Shown: positions 36,899-48,454 of the stretch, piece after piece
Position numbering within the stretch: the first letter of the stretch is position 1
Layout: each line of letters starts with the position of its first letter
Assembly (NCBI RefSeq): GCF_900005765.1
Contig: NC_041687.1
Span: forward strand, 806,001 to 870,000
From: Plasmodium relictum
Taxonomy: Eukaryota > Apicomplexa > Aconoidasida > Haemosporida > Plasmodiidae
DNA: 64,000 nucleotides
Direction: 5' to 3'
Position numbers and translations under genes: made by a program
Notes under the pieces: generated by a model
Databases searched by the model: none
What the model saw: the letters and a program-made list of their open reading frames with translations, nothing else
Told to the model about the DNA's origin: nothing

Positions 36899-38529
36899 TT
36901 ATAATCTATCTGTTCTATAATCATAACAACCTAAATTAGGATAATTTAAAACTTTTTCTAAGTACAAACAAATCCACTTTTGCATTTTAACAAATGGATC
37001 TCTCAATGTACCTATCTCACTATTACTTTTCATCACACTATTAAAAGAATGTTTTTTCTTTATCATTCTATAAGCACCAACATACTCTCCAGTTCTGTCT
37101 CTTCCTCTTCGGCAATGAATTATAAATATAGTATTTTTCATATTAACAAAATTCTTATGCAAATTTTCTACTTTATTTAATATATCATCAGTGTTCCAAG
37201 CTAAACTCTTTAATTTTTCCATCATTTCCTTAAAAAATTAAAAAAAAATAAAATATTTAAGTATACTTAATTTTTCTAAAATTATAAATTTATACCTAAA
37301 AATAAAAAATTTTTGTTTTTTTATTATTTCTTACTTTATTATCCAAATCAAAAGGATCGCTATCTTTATATCCTAAAATTAATTGATTATCGATATTTGA
37401 TTTTTTTGCATAACATCTCTCTGACACATAACAGCATCCCTCCTATAACAAAAAAAATATATATATATATTATATAATGTAATATAACATAATATAATAA
37501 TTTTTACTTATTTTTTTTACCTTTTCATTGTTTTTTAACAGGGATACAATATATAGAGAATAATTGTTCTTATAAAGTAAGTTTGATTCTTTCATTACTT
37601 TTTCAATTTCTTTTAGAAGTAGCTCTTCGGAAAACATGCCTAAAAAAAATCATGGTTTTGTTTAAACAAATACCCATATGTAAAATTTTTTGGATAAATT
37701 TTTATCATATAATTTTATAACCATATATAAATATCCTTGTTTCAATTTTAAATATATATATATATATATATTTTTATTTATTTTTAATTACCATTAAATA
37801 TAGGGACACTACTTCTTAATATATAGTTATTATTTTCAATATTAGCATCGACAATACGAAGTCTTTCAGCTATTTAAATAAATTTTAAAAAAAATAATAA
37901 CATAATAATAAAATAAATAAAAAATGATAATAAAGTTTATATTTAAATAATTTCATCAAAAGAAAATATAAAGAATATTACGATCAAATTCGGGATACGT
38001 GTAATTTTTACATTCTTCATTTAATATATTACAATCTATGTCTTTATCTACATCTAAATAGAAAAAGGAATATATATATATAATAAAATAAAAAATACAT
38101 ATCTTAGATATAGATATATTTTATATTAAAATAGTAAATAATTTAAACTTCAGTAATGTATATGGTGTAAATGCATATATTTTATAAAATATATGAAACA
38201 CCTTAATTTTTTATGTTACTTTTTTCATTAATTTCATAATATACAATAAATAAAACATATATTATGAAAATTCCTAAAAATATATATATGAAATTCTTAT
38301 ATTTTTTTAAATTATGAAAAAATCCCTTCTTTGACTCTATATTAAAAAAAAGAAAAAAAGAAATAATTACTTAAGAATAACATATACTTATTCTTTTGTA
38401 TAGAAATATATTTTACTGTGTTTTATTTTCATTTTTCTTATATTCTTTATTATTTTATTTTTTTTATCCTCATTTACTACCTTCTCTTGCAATTTCGGAA
38501 TTATCTTGATCATTTAATGGCCTCCACAT
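36899..38529 (-). CDS. membrane-anchored protein tyrosine phosphatase-like protein, seven exons
   Basis: Minus-strand exons: 38529-38478, 38336-38220, 38053-37982, 37869-37792, 37639-37521, 37442-37335, 37228-36899; 291 residues. The start is MWRPLNDQDNSEIAREG. A basic stretch (HNLKKYKN) and a single transmembrane segment follow at about residues 34-51 (IYIFLGIFIIYVLFIVYY), giving a signal-anchor topology. The catalytic loop is HCRRGRDRTG, with Cys 221 and the Arg five residues later, matching CX5R. The helix WICLYLEKVLNYPN follows. The preceding SDPFDLDNK region may supply the general acid. PTP/DSP-type enzymes dephosphorylate phosphotyrosine, phosphoserine/threonine or phosphoinositides; the substrate cannot be read here. 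All phases are consistent. It appears to correspond to a 'protein phosphatase, putative' lying beside dUTPase in P. falciparum (from memory). Confidence 0.85.
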
Positions 38530-40129
38530 TTTTTTTATTTTTTTTACAGAAAAACAATTCAGGGGATATGTTTTCAAATTATTAATTTAACCTTTTTCTT
38601 TTTTAGAAATATTCTTCCTTTTTTACAAAATGTAAATCTAAGATTAACATATCAAAAAGTTTGGTAGAAATATTTTTTTTTTATTATTTTGTTTATTGTT
38701 CTGAAAAAAATTATTTTTTTTAATATTAAAATTTTTTTTATATTTCTTTAGGCAATGAATATATAAAGAAAAAAAAAAAAAGGAAAAAATGAAAAAAAGA
38801 AAAAAAGAAAAAAAAAGAAAAAATGAAAAAATGAAAAAAAGAAAAAAAAATGAAACCCCTAGAATCATCCAAAAAAAAAAACTAAATTCTTAGAATCATA
38901 CAAGAAAAAAAAAAAAATTTTTTTTTAAATAAATCATTTTATAAAAAAGTAGATATATTTTATCAAATTAATTATTAACTTTTTCCTTAATTTTCATATT
39001 TGTCGTACAATGGTTTTTAAGATTTTTTATATAGATAACCTAAAGATAAAATTCTTAAAGTTGGTACACACAAAAATAAAAATTAGAGAGGCATGAGTTT
39101 ATATTATAACTTTTTTTACAGGGAAAAATTACAAAAATGTTTTTTAAATTTACAGTTTCTCCCCCTATATTATAAATATATATATGCTTATTATGTTTTC
39201 ACAATACTCTGACTTTTACATTTTATTAGAAATAATTATTATGCATATTTTAAAATAATAAAAAAAAATGAAAAAGATTAAATGAATAAAGAAAAATTTA
39301 TAAAAAAAAAATCTTTTTGATTAGAAACTTTTATTAGGAAAAACACGGGAATTATTAAATAAATTAAAAATGTTGCACATGAAAGAACAAGAAATATTAA
39401 TGTTATAATTCGTCACTGAAAATGATATTACATAAAAATAATAAATGAATAATTACATTAAATATTTAAAATAAGTTTTAATTATTTAAAATTTTTTTTT
39501 TAAAGATACATATTCTTTATATAAACACTAAAGAAAAAGTTGTTTTATTTTATTTTTTTTCATATATTGTTGTGATTTGTATATTTATTTAAAAACAATT
39601 TATTCTAATATGTTTTAACTTTATTAGAATTATAATATATGAAATTTATAGCATTTAATTTATTAATAAGATAATATTTTATTCATAATATTTTTTAAGA
39701 ATTACACAAATAGTTAAAGGCAAGTATCATATTAAAAGAATATTTATTTATATTTATTTTTTTTATTTTTATTGAATATAATATGAAAAAGTTATAATTA
39801 GCTATTTTTTTTAATATAATAATTGTTCGTTAGCCTAAAATCCTATATCTATATATTAGTAAAAATAAAGAGTTTATTATTATTTCAATGAAAGTTAGTT
39901 TCTTCTTGTTAAATTTTATCTAAATATTTATTAAATTATATAAACATTAACTATATTAAGTATTTTTATTTTTTTATAGTTGTATTTTATTTATTCTTCA
40001 TATATGTAATGCTATTTTAATTTTTTTTTTTTTTATCTTTAAATTTATAATGGAATACTTGAAAATATTCAGTAAAACTTTTTATAGAATATATATATAT
40101 ATATATCTTAAGAAATAAAAAAAAATATA
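38530..40129. other. intergenic, between dUTPase and phosphatase
   Basis: About 1.6 kb, expected to hold the phosphatase promoter and the dUTPase 3' UTR. A patch at about 39050-39235 is slightly richer in G and C (including a CCCCC run near 39161) but has no coding frame. No ncRNA family recognised. Confidence 0.5.
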
Positions 40130-40639
40130 TTATTTATTATTTGAAGTAGAACCAAATCCACCTTCACCTCTTGAAGTTTCATCTAACTCATCGACCAATT
40201 CAAAAGAAAGAGGTTCACCAGTAAAAGAGACTAATTGAACTAGTTTATCATTTTTTTTAATATGATATTCTTCATTACTAATATTATCAAGAGCAGCAAT
40301 GATTTCTCCTCTATACCCTGCATCTATTAAACCAATTGAATTAGCCAATCGTAGGGGTGTTTTTGATATACTACTACGTGGGAATAATAAAAAACTTGTA
40401 TTTACTATGTTTTTTGTATCATTGTTCTTATTTTTTTCACAACATTTATTGTAGCAATCACATTTATATTGTAAAGCTACTGCTTTTATACCTAATTTAA
40501 CGAATGTAGTTGATTTGGGCTTTAATACTTCATCTTTAATTATAAATAAATCTAATCCACTATCTCCTTCATGATATGTTTTATGATTCTTGTATAATTC
40601 TCTTACTTCATCACTCAAGCATTTAATTTTTAGATGCAT
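40130..40639 (-). CDS. DUT: deoxyuridine 5'-triphosphate nucleotidohydrolase (dUTPase)
   Basis: 169 residues from the ATG at 40639. The frame is open to 40768, but the extra N-terminus is Ile/Phe/Tyr-rich 5' UTR, and the family sequence starts MHLKIKCLSDEVRELYKNH. All five trimeric dUTPase motifs are present: GDSGLDLF (1), PRSSISKTP (2), LIDAGYRGEIIAAL (3, with the catalytic Asp and the Tyr that stacks on uracil), KLVQLVSFTGEPL (4) and RGEGGFGST (5, the mobile P-loop-like tail). It hydrolyses dUTP to dUMP and PPi, keeping uracil out of DNA and feeding thymidylate synthesis. A Cys/Lys/Asn-rich insert at about residues 59-76 lies in a position where Plasmodium dUTPases carry a species-specific loop. 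Confidence 0.97.
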   Translation of the reverse strand: MHLKIKCLSDEVRELYKNHKTYHEGDSGLDLFIIKDEVLKPKSTTFVKLGIKAVALQYKCDCYNKCCEKNKNNDTKNIVNTSFLLFPRSSISKTPLRLANSIGLIDAGYRGEIIAALDNISNEEYHIKKNDKLVQLVSFTGEPLSFELVDELDETSRGEGGFGSTSNNK

Positions 40640-43445
40640 TTTATTAGATTTTATATATAAATATATAATAAAAAAAATATATATATATATAAAAATATTT
40701 CTGAAGATAGTGTAATATAAAGAAATTATATTTTTAAAAATATTTTTTAAATAAATATATCTGCACAAGTCACTAATACATTAATTTATAAAATTATTTA
40801 TGTAAATGATTCCATATAACATAATAATAGGATTTATTTAAAAGTTTTTAGTGAAGAAATGAATTTTTTATTACACTTTTTTTTTTATAAAATTATCAAT
40901 GCTTTATAACTAAAGACTTATATTACTTTTTTATTGTATCCTTTTTTTTTTTTTTTTTAAATGAATGATATTTTTTTAATGCATAACTTTTTTGTAAATA
41001 TGAATTCAGCTATTTTCTTAAAATTATATATCTCTTTTAAATTATTTGTTATCCTAATTTTATTAATCCTAGTATGATACCTAATATTTTTACATAAATT
41101 GATATCATTTAAAAAATTTATTATATTTTTACACTATATTACTATAAAACTAAATTATAAAAAATAGTAATTATGAATTATATTTATGAAATGTTATTTC
41201 AAAGAATAGCTATCACATTACTATGTATTTATAGGATTATTATATTATTGCATTATACTGCAATAAAATATTATACTAACAAAAAATATTATTTTTTTAA
41301 ATATTCTCTCAATCTGCATAATAGTAAAAAATATTAAATATATATATATTTTATGTAATAAGAAGAATACGAAAAAAGAAATGAGAAAAAAAAAGTTTAG
41401 GGATATTATATTTTAAATATATTTAGAAATAAATATAATATTTTTTATCATAATGATTCATATAATACATAATAGATGTAAGTAAAGAGAGATTAGAAAA
41501 AAAAATATATGTTTTAAAACAAATAAAATTATAATTCTTTATTTTCAGTTTATATTAAATAGAATAAAAGTATTATATAATTTTTAATTTTTGTTATATA
41601 TTTTATGATAAAATATATATAGAGGTTTTTTTTTTTTTATCTACTTATTTAATTTTTTTTTTGGGGGGAGAGAATTATAAAATTAAAAATAATCATTTAA
41701 GAGAGTAATTTTAATGAAAATCTGATTTTAATTATTTATTTTTCCTTTTTTAATTTAATTTTTTATTTAATTTTAAACAAAAAAATAAATGTGTCTTATT
41801 ATTGTAAATATTAAATGTATTTTCTGCTTTTAAAAATTATTACTCTCTTTAGATCATGAAATTTATAACCTAAATTTAAAGTTTTATGTCTATTAGATTA
41901 TTATTTTATCCTTTATTTTGTGTGTAATGAAATTTAGATTACTGAAAGAATAAAGGTAAAAATAATTGCTATATTAGAATATTTTAGAAAAATATAAAAT
42001 TTATAATTATTCTTTCAATATACTAAGAATTTATTGTTATTAAATATTAAATTTTTGTTTCTCCACTAAAGAAAAAATACCATTCTTTTTTTTCATTTCT
42101 TTTGGCATTGTGCTAAAATAGATAGTAAAAAAATACAAAATATACTTTATATATGTAATGAATAGAATAACTTAAAAAAGATATTAAATTAATTTATTAA
42201 TTTGTATTATTCATTTTACATTTTATCCTATATTTAAAAATACCAAAAAAAACAATTAAAAATGGAATCTTTTGTTTCAGAAGTATATCTCTATTTTTTT
42301 TTCTTAAAGTTCATAAAATAACAAAATCCAGTTGTATTCATTTTTTATAATAAAAAAAAATAACAAATGTAATTCAGAAGAAATTAAAATATATATTTTT
42401 ATATATTCCATATGCTTACAATTTTTAGTCCTCTGCGTAAAGCAAGATAAAATAATTATATCTATTTCATTTACAAATGGTTATATCTTTTAAAAGTTAT
42501 ACTTTTAAATAAATTTTGAGTGAAATATGGAGGAAAAAAAAAAATTAAAAAAAAAAAATGATGTTTTTAAATTATTTTTCTGGCAAAAAATTGAATAATT
42601 TGAAGTAAAAATTTTTAATTTTCTATTAAAATTTTCATTGAATGTATATAAATATATATATATATATATTTATAAAAATGTGTATATAAATATTTTAGCA
42701 TGTCTACAAAAGTTATATGTTTTTTTAAGGTTATAAGTTATTTTTTAAAAATGCACATGTTTTACAACACTTAATCATTTTTCAACCACCAACAAAAAGT
42801 AAATTTAAAAATATAAAATAAAAATATTTAAAAATAGGAGAATCCAACATATCTTGTAAATTTTAAATATTTTAAAAAAGAATAAAATTTTGATAAATTT
42901 TTCTTGTGAGATTTAAAAAAAAAAAGGCTTACCATATATCTTTAATATGCAACAAGAAGCTCAATTATTGCAAGCCATAGTCTATATATTAAAGAAAAAA
43001 AAAAAAAAAAAAAAAAAAGTATATATATAAATAAAATGACATATATATATGCACATACATACAGTTATATATGAATATATTTAATATAATATGGTTAGCT
43101 TATTAAATATCGGCTACAACCTTCTTACAAAAATAATATTTTATGAGGTGCAAGCAACTTTTATGATAAATTGATCAACAAAAAATATGAACTGTTAAAT
43201 TAATTAAATGAGAAAAAAATTCTCTTTGATTAAAATTTTTTTTTTTTTATTTATTTATTTTATTTTATTTTTTTTTTTTTTATCACACACACAATATATA
43301 GAATAAAAATAAAAAGTCCCTTTTTTATAAAAATATATTATAATTTAAAGTTTTCTTTTTTCTTTTTTCTTTTTTATTTTATTATATAATATTAACGTAA
43401 TTTACTTTTAATTTTCATTTATTTCACACTTTTTTTTTTGTTAAA
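40640..43445. other. divergent intergenic region between dUTPase and the small Cys/His-rich gene
   Basis: About 2.8 kb, expected to hold both promoters and 5' UTRs. A six-G run at about 41664-41669 is striking in this base composition. Two patches of higher complexity at about 42940-42985 and 43095-43165 may be an unannotated small gene or ncRNA (see findings). The rest is A/T runs. Confidence 0.5.
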
Positions 43446-43531
43446 ATGAGATCCTGTTATTCTCACAAAGGTACTAGCCCTGGAAAACATATTGGAAAAT
43501 GTGTATCGTACGATTCAATTGGTAATTACTT

Positions 43532-43572
<41 letters not shown>

Positions 43573-43781
43573 TTATTTTTAATATTATAAAATTATTTAA
43601 TTTCTTTTTTTATTACAAAACATTTTTTTTTTGTTTTCTTTTTGTCTTCATAGAGAAAACAGATATGAACTCAGGAGATAATGGGACATATTCCTACTGC
43701 ACTATATGTGGTATAGTTCACAAAGATCCTCATAAACAAGCTTTGTACCCCTTACGAGAGGATCAATACAGATGCAATTAG
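43446..43781 (+). CDS. 67-residue Cys/His-rich protein, two exons, unknown function
   Basis: Exons 43446-43521 and 43654-43781. The protein starts MRSCYSHKGTSPGKHIGKC and ends ALYPLREDQYRCN. Candidate zinc ligands are CYSH near the N-terminus and C-T-I-C with HKDPHK in the second half, so it may be a very small zinc-binding protein. The intron is 132 bases, has GT-AG borders and a phase-1 junction, and by chance carries no in-frame stop. Reading through it would give 111 residues with an Ile/Tyr/Phe-rich insert. The splice acceptor (CTTCATAG) is good, and the insert is plain AT-rich intron, so the spliced form is preferred. I do not recognise the family. Confidence 0.75.
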
Positions 43782-44880
43782 ATTGTTTTAATCATAGTTC
43801 AATTAAATGTAAAAATTTATAAATATATTTTTATGAATAGCGATAGTTTTATTAAAAATATTAAATGAATTTAAAGTAAATTAAAATTAAAATCTTTAGA
43901 ATTAATGTTTTAGTGTAAATAAGTAATACTAATTTATATTTTTTTTAAATTTAGATTCTTGTATTTAATATCTATAGCTATTTTCAAAGTTATCTCTTTA
44001 AAAATGTTTTTTATATACATATAAAATTTTTTATTTTTATTTTTTTTTTTTTCGTTTACTTTTTCTAATTATAAAAATTTTTTTACCATTTAAAAATTTT
44101 TTCTTTAAAATTTTTTTTTATATTTATTTTATGTTTGTATATAGTTTGTCCAATAAATAATTTTTTAAAAAATCATACATGTAGTTTTAACTTATTCTTG
44201 GATTTAATTCTAAAATATTATCTTTCCAATTTTTTTTTTCTCATTTTTTTCGTTAAAGATCTATTTTTTTTAAATATTCCCAATAAAGAAACAGTTATAT
44301 TAATTTTATTTTAAAATAGTAATTATTAAAAATTTCTTTTAATCTGAAATATAAAAGATAAAAAAGGTTCATTAAATTTATTTTTTTCTTAAAAAAAAAA
44401 TGCTAGAATAAATGTTTTTTACGCCTATATATTTCAGACAAATAATATTTTATGACAATAATAAATATTCTTTCAATTACAATTATCACATTTGATATTC
44501 AACAATACTTAATGGACATTTTTTTATAAAGAGACAGTATATTTTACAAGATAATTAATTACAAAATATAAATATAACTTTTTTATAATTTTAGTTTATT
44601 TTTATTTTATTTTATTTTATTTTTTTTTTCATTTTTATAAAACCCTTGTAAAGCTTTTATTAAAATTTTTTTTTTAATCCCCCACTATAATTTCTCCATA
44701 ATATTTTCATATATATAAATCTATATTTTTTTAGATATTAATAAATGTTAATTGAACGTTTTTGATTTCTTTATTTTAAACAGTAATTTAAAATATACAT
44801 ATATATATGTGAAATTAGTAAAAGAAAATAGAAAAATATACATATATATATTCATATATGCTAATACATACATATATATA
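43782..44880. other. convergent 3' intergenic region
   Basis: About 1.1 kb between two genes that face each other; expected to hold both 3' UTRs. Only A/T-rich sequence seen. Confidence 0.55.
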
Positions 44881-45819
44881 TTAAATTTTTTTTGCTACAC
44901 AAAAATACATATATTGATTATTTTTTTTTACTTTTTTTGATTCTTCTGAACTTTCATGTATTAATTTAACGCAAATGTCATTTTTATATTCTTCATGGGA
45001 AAGTAATTTAAAATATGGAAATTTAGTAAAACAAAACTTTACCCATAAATACAAAGTAAAAACATCAGTTATAAAATATATTAATCCACCTTTTTGTAAT
45101 AAGTGATAATATAATGATAAATTTTCTAAAGTTATTATTCTTCTTCTCCAGTTATGTTTTTTAAAATGAGGATCTGGAAAACAAAAAAATATCTTTTCAA
45201 TTTGATTTTTTTTAATATAATTTGGTAAAAATTTAATGGCATTAGTACGAATAATAGATATATTATGAAAATTAGGATAATAACTACTTCTATAAGAAAT
45301 AATTTTTTCTCCAACATAATTGGTAATTTTATCCCTTATTTCTATACCCAATATTAATTTATCATTAAAAATTTTACTTAATGCAAATAATAAACCTCCA
45401 TAACCACAGCCTACATCTAAAAATTTTATTTCATGATTACTTGATTTGCTACATATAATTTTATCGTAAGTTATTGGATACTTATTTGTATTTAAATACA
45501 ATTTATTTACATGATCCATTTGATCTCTGATATCTTTATTTGTAATTTTGTTACATATTTTGTCCTTGTTATTGTCATTATTGCTACTATTATATTCTAT
45601 ATCTTTTAATTCTTTTTCTTCCTTTTTTTCTTTATTTTCTATTATATTTTCATTTTTAAAATAATATGGATAGTGTAAATTCCAATCAACATAATTGCAA
45701 TTAAGTGGGTATTTTATATAGCTGTCAGAAAGAGGATTGCAATGAGCTCTTTGTCGATAATATCTCTTACAAGGTGTTTTATCTTTTTTCATTTTCCTAT
45801 ATAATTTTATTTTAATCAA
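44881..45819 (-). CDS. tRNA (guanine-N7-)-methyltransferase (TrmB/METTL1 family)
   Basis: Single exon, 312 residues from the first Met. The second Met, ten codons in at 45792 (MKKDKTPCKRYYRQRAH), is an equally likely start. The N-terminal RQRAHCNPLSDSYIKYP is the METTL1/Trm8 signature. The SAM-binding motif is LDVGCGYGGLLFALS near residue 138, followed by GIEIRDKI. The catalytic/tRNA-binding motif FCFPDPHFKKHNWRRRI is complete, followed by GGLIYFITDVFTLYLW. The enzyme makes m7G46 in the variable loop of tRNAs; in eukaryotes it works with a WD-repeat partner (WDR4/Trm82). An Asn/Lys/Glu insert lies between residues 65 and 95. Confidence 0.93.
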   Translation of the reverse strand: MIKIKLYRKMKKDKTPCKRYYRQRAHCNPLSDSYIKYPLNCNYVDWNLHYPYYFKNENIIENKEKKEEKELKDIEYNSSNNDNNKDKICNKITNKDIRDQMDHVNKLYLNTNKYPITYDKIICSKSSNHEIKFLDVGCGYGGLLFALSKIFNDKLILGIEIRDKITNYVGEKIISYRSSYYPNFHNISIIRTNAIKFLPNYIKKNQIEKIFFCFPDPHFKKHNWRRRIITLENLSLYYHLLQKGGLIYFITDVFTLYLWVKFCFTKFPYFKLLSHEEYKNDICVKLIHESSEESKKVKKNNQYMYFCVAKKI

Positions 45820-47319
45820 TAACTTTGCTCATTCCATATCTTTTTTTTATTTTTCTTTATTATAATTTAATTAAAAATTTTTGATAAAAATTTTTTTTTT
45901 TTTTATATTGCTATCAATAAATATTTTATTTATATTTAGGTAACTTAAAAAGAATATTTTTATCTTTTATTATTTTATTTTATTTTTTTTAATATTATCT
46001 ATATATGCAAATATTTATGATATTAAAAAATTATGAAGGAATATATCTTTTTTACACAAAAAAGTATAATTTTGTCAAATTTTAATGCCATATACTAAAA
46101 TTTATGAATTGTGTTTCGTTAATTTTTTTTTTTTGAATATTTAGAAAGAAATTATATATTAAAATATATTTAAATGCATATAACGTTTTTATTTTTTAAA
46201 AATGTAAAAATATGGAACATGAGAAGTAATCAAAATTATTTTTCTTTTTTAAGTGATTCTGTTCTAATATATTTTTTAAATTAATTTATATATATTCATA
46301 ATTTATCCCTGTATTTTTTTTTTTTAAAGTAAAATTATTTGAAGTATCAAACTTCACGAATATAATGTATAAATTATTGTGAACAAATTTCATCAAAAAA
46401 ATTTTGTATAAGTAGAAGTATGTTATAGATGCATCTAAATGATATGAATAAAAAAAAAAATCAATGAACAAAATATTATTTTTAATTTTTTATTATGAAA
46501 AAATAGTATCTTTTATAAAATTATAAGGTTTTTTATGTAATAATATTGCAACTATAAAGTAGTATGATATTTCTCTCTATATATAAGACAAAAAAATATA
46601 CTAATAAAAAGAACTTGACCATAAAAATAATAGAAATTACACAATAAGCATATGGAAATAACATAATATTAATAAAAAATTGAAATATCGATTGAACTGT
46701 CTAGGGTTAAAAGTGGGAAGTTAAGAACAGTTAATATTAATAACATAAATAATTAAAATAATTAAGAGTATAAACAATAAGAAAAAAATAAATAATTATA
46801 AAGTAAATAATATTAATTATATAAATAAGTAACATAAAATAAAGTTATTGAACTAAAGTGTCTAAACAGATATTATAAAATAGATTAGCAACAGTAATTG
46901 GTAATAATAGTATAAGTAATCTTGAAGTAGAAAGAGAAACATTTATATAATATAGTATAGTTTTAAAATATATTAATATACTTAACATTTTCAATATTTA
47001 TAAAATAAAAGTTACATTTTGAAACATTTAAAAAAAAAAATTGTTTTAAAATAATAATTGAATATTTGTTTATTTCTATTGGTTAATTTACAATTAATAA
47101 ATAATTAAAGATAATACAAACATATATATATATATATACAAATATTTAGATTTAAAACTTTTGTATAAAAAATGAAATTTATAAAAGATCATGATATGTA
47201 ACTAATGTTTTTATTATTATTTTCTCGAAAATATCATATTTTTCTTATTTTTTTTTAGAAATTTTCCATGTTATTTAATGATAATAAAAATATAATTACA
47301 TTTATAGTATTACATAAAA
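45820..47319. other. divergent intergenic region
   Basis: 1.5 kb between head-to-head genes, expected to hold two promoters. The part from about 46600 to 46960 is less homopolymeric than other spacers (see findings). No coding frame or known ncRNA seen. Confidence 0.5.
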
Positions 47320-48073
47320 ATGTCAAAATTAAAATTACTAATTTTTTTATATTTTATTTTTTCATATGAAATAAGCTTCATACAACCAAGGAAGGTATGC
47401 AATGTAGTCCAATTTGGATCATATGCTTTATCTTCAAATAGGAAAAATAGAAATTATTTTAAATATGAAGTAATTATATTCATAATTAAAATATGATATT
47501 TTTTTTACTAATAAAAATTTTTAAATTTTATTATCTTTTTACTTTTCAAATAATTTTTAGATAGTAGGAATAATCGATCCACTTGATAAAAATAAGATAT
47601 TGTGGTGCAGTAAAAGAAGGAAAAAATTAAATATACGTTTATTTAAAAATTTATACAATAGCTTATTTTGCAATATTAATGATTATGTTTACTTTGATAA
47701 TAGTGATCAATTTATTTTTCGTATTTTCCAGATTAATTTAAAAGTAAATTTTTCTATATAATATATATATATATTTATATATATATATAATTTTATAACT
47801 GAAAAAAAAAATAATGTAAATAATAGAAATTATTAAAAATAAAAAACAAAAAAATTGATAACTATATAAAATTAAAGTGAAACAAGTAATTATGTATAAA
47901 ATATTAATAATTTTACTATAATTTTTTTTTTTTTTATTTAGAAAACTATACAATATATGTTAAAATATAAAGTTATAAGCGGTAAAATTAAAGAAGATAC
48001 TGAAGATAATAAAATTTTATCATTAAAAGAAAACAGCTTTTTGTTTCGATTTTTGAATAATATAAATATATAA
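47320..48073 (+). CDS. small secretory or organelle-targeted protein, three exons, unknown function
   Basis: Exons 47320-47469, 47561-47743, 47942-48073, all phase 0; 154 residues. It begins with a clear signal peptide (MSKLKLLIFLYFIFSYEISF), then a basic Asn/Ser-containing stretch (SSNRKNRNYFKYE), the arrangement of an apicoplast bipartite leader. The mature part starts near IVGIIDPLDKNKILWCSKRRKK and continues NLYNSLFCNINDYVYFD, with no domain that I recognise. A nuclear-encoded apicoplast protein is a reasonable guess, but a parasitophorous-vacuole or ER protein fits the same evidence. Introns are 91 and 198 bases with GT-AG ends. Confidence 0.75.
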
Positions 48074-48454
48074 TAAAAAAAAAAAAAAAGATAAAGGAAT
48101 ATAAAGAAGTATGCAATTAATACTTTAAAATATTAAGTATATTTGTATATAATGTATACTTGTATAATACATATATGAAGTTTATTTTATTGCATAAAAT
48201 TTTTAGTCGTCTTTGTTTTGTTTTTTCCTTATTATTTTGAACAAGTGCATAATGTTGTGAATTAAAAAAAAAAAAAAAAACAATAATAAAATGTTTTTTT
48301 TAATGTAATAATAAAATAATTTAATTTTAATATAAAGAAATATATTTCCATGGAGAATATAAATTGTTTCTTTTTTTATGAAAAAGAATTATTAAATATT
48401 GATCATTAAAAAAAAAAAAAAGAGAAAAAAAAATATAATGAGATTCATAAGAAA
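48074..48454. other. short intergenic region
   Basis: 380 bases between two plus-strand genes. A/T runs only. Confidence 0.55.

Noticed and set aside
38644-38868. Minus-strand Phe/Ser-rich frame
   Set aside because: Read from AAAAAG-type simple sequence upstream of the phosphatase gene; low complexity only.
40640-40768. N-terminal extension of the dUTPase frame
   Set aside because: The extension is Ile/Phe/Tyr-rich leader sequence, and the family's N-terminus matches the Met at 40639. An organelle leader cannot be fully excluded but has no basic transit-like character.
47738-47953. Minus-strand hydrophobic frame
   Set aside because: Lies antisense to an intron of the small secretory gene; A/T simple sequence.
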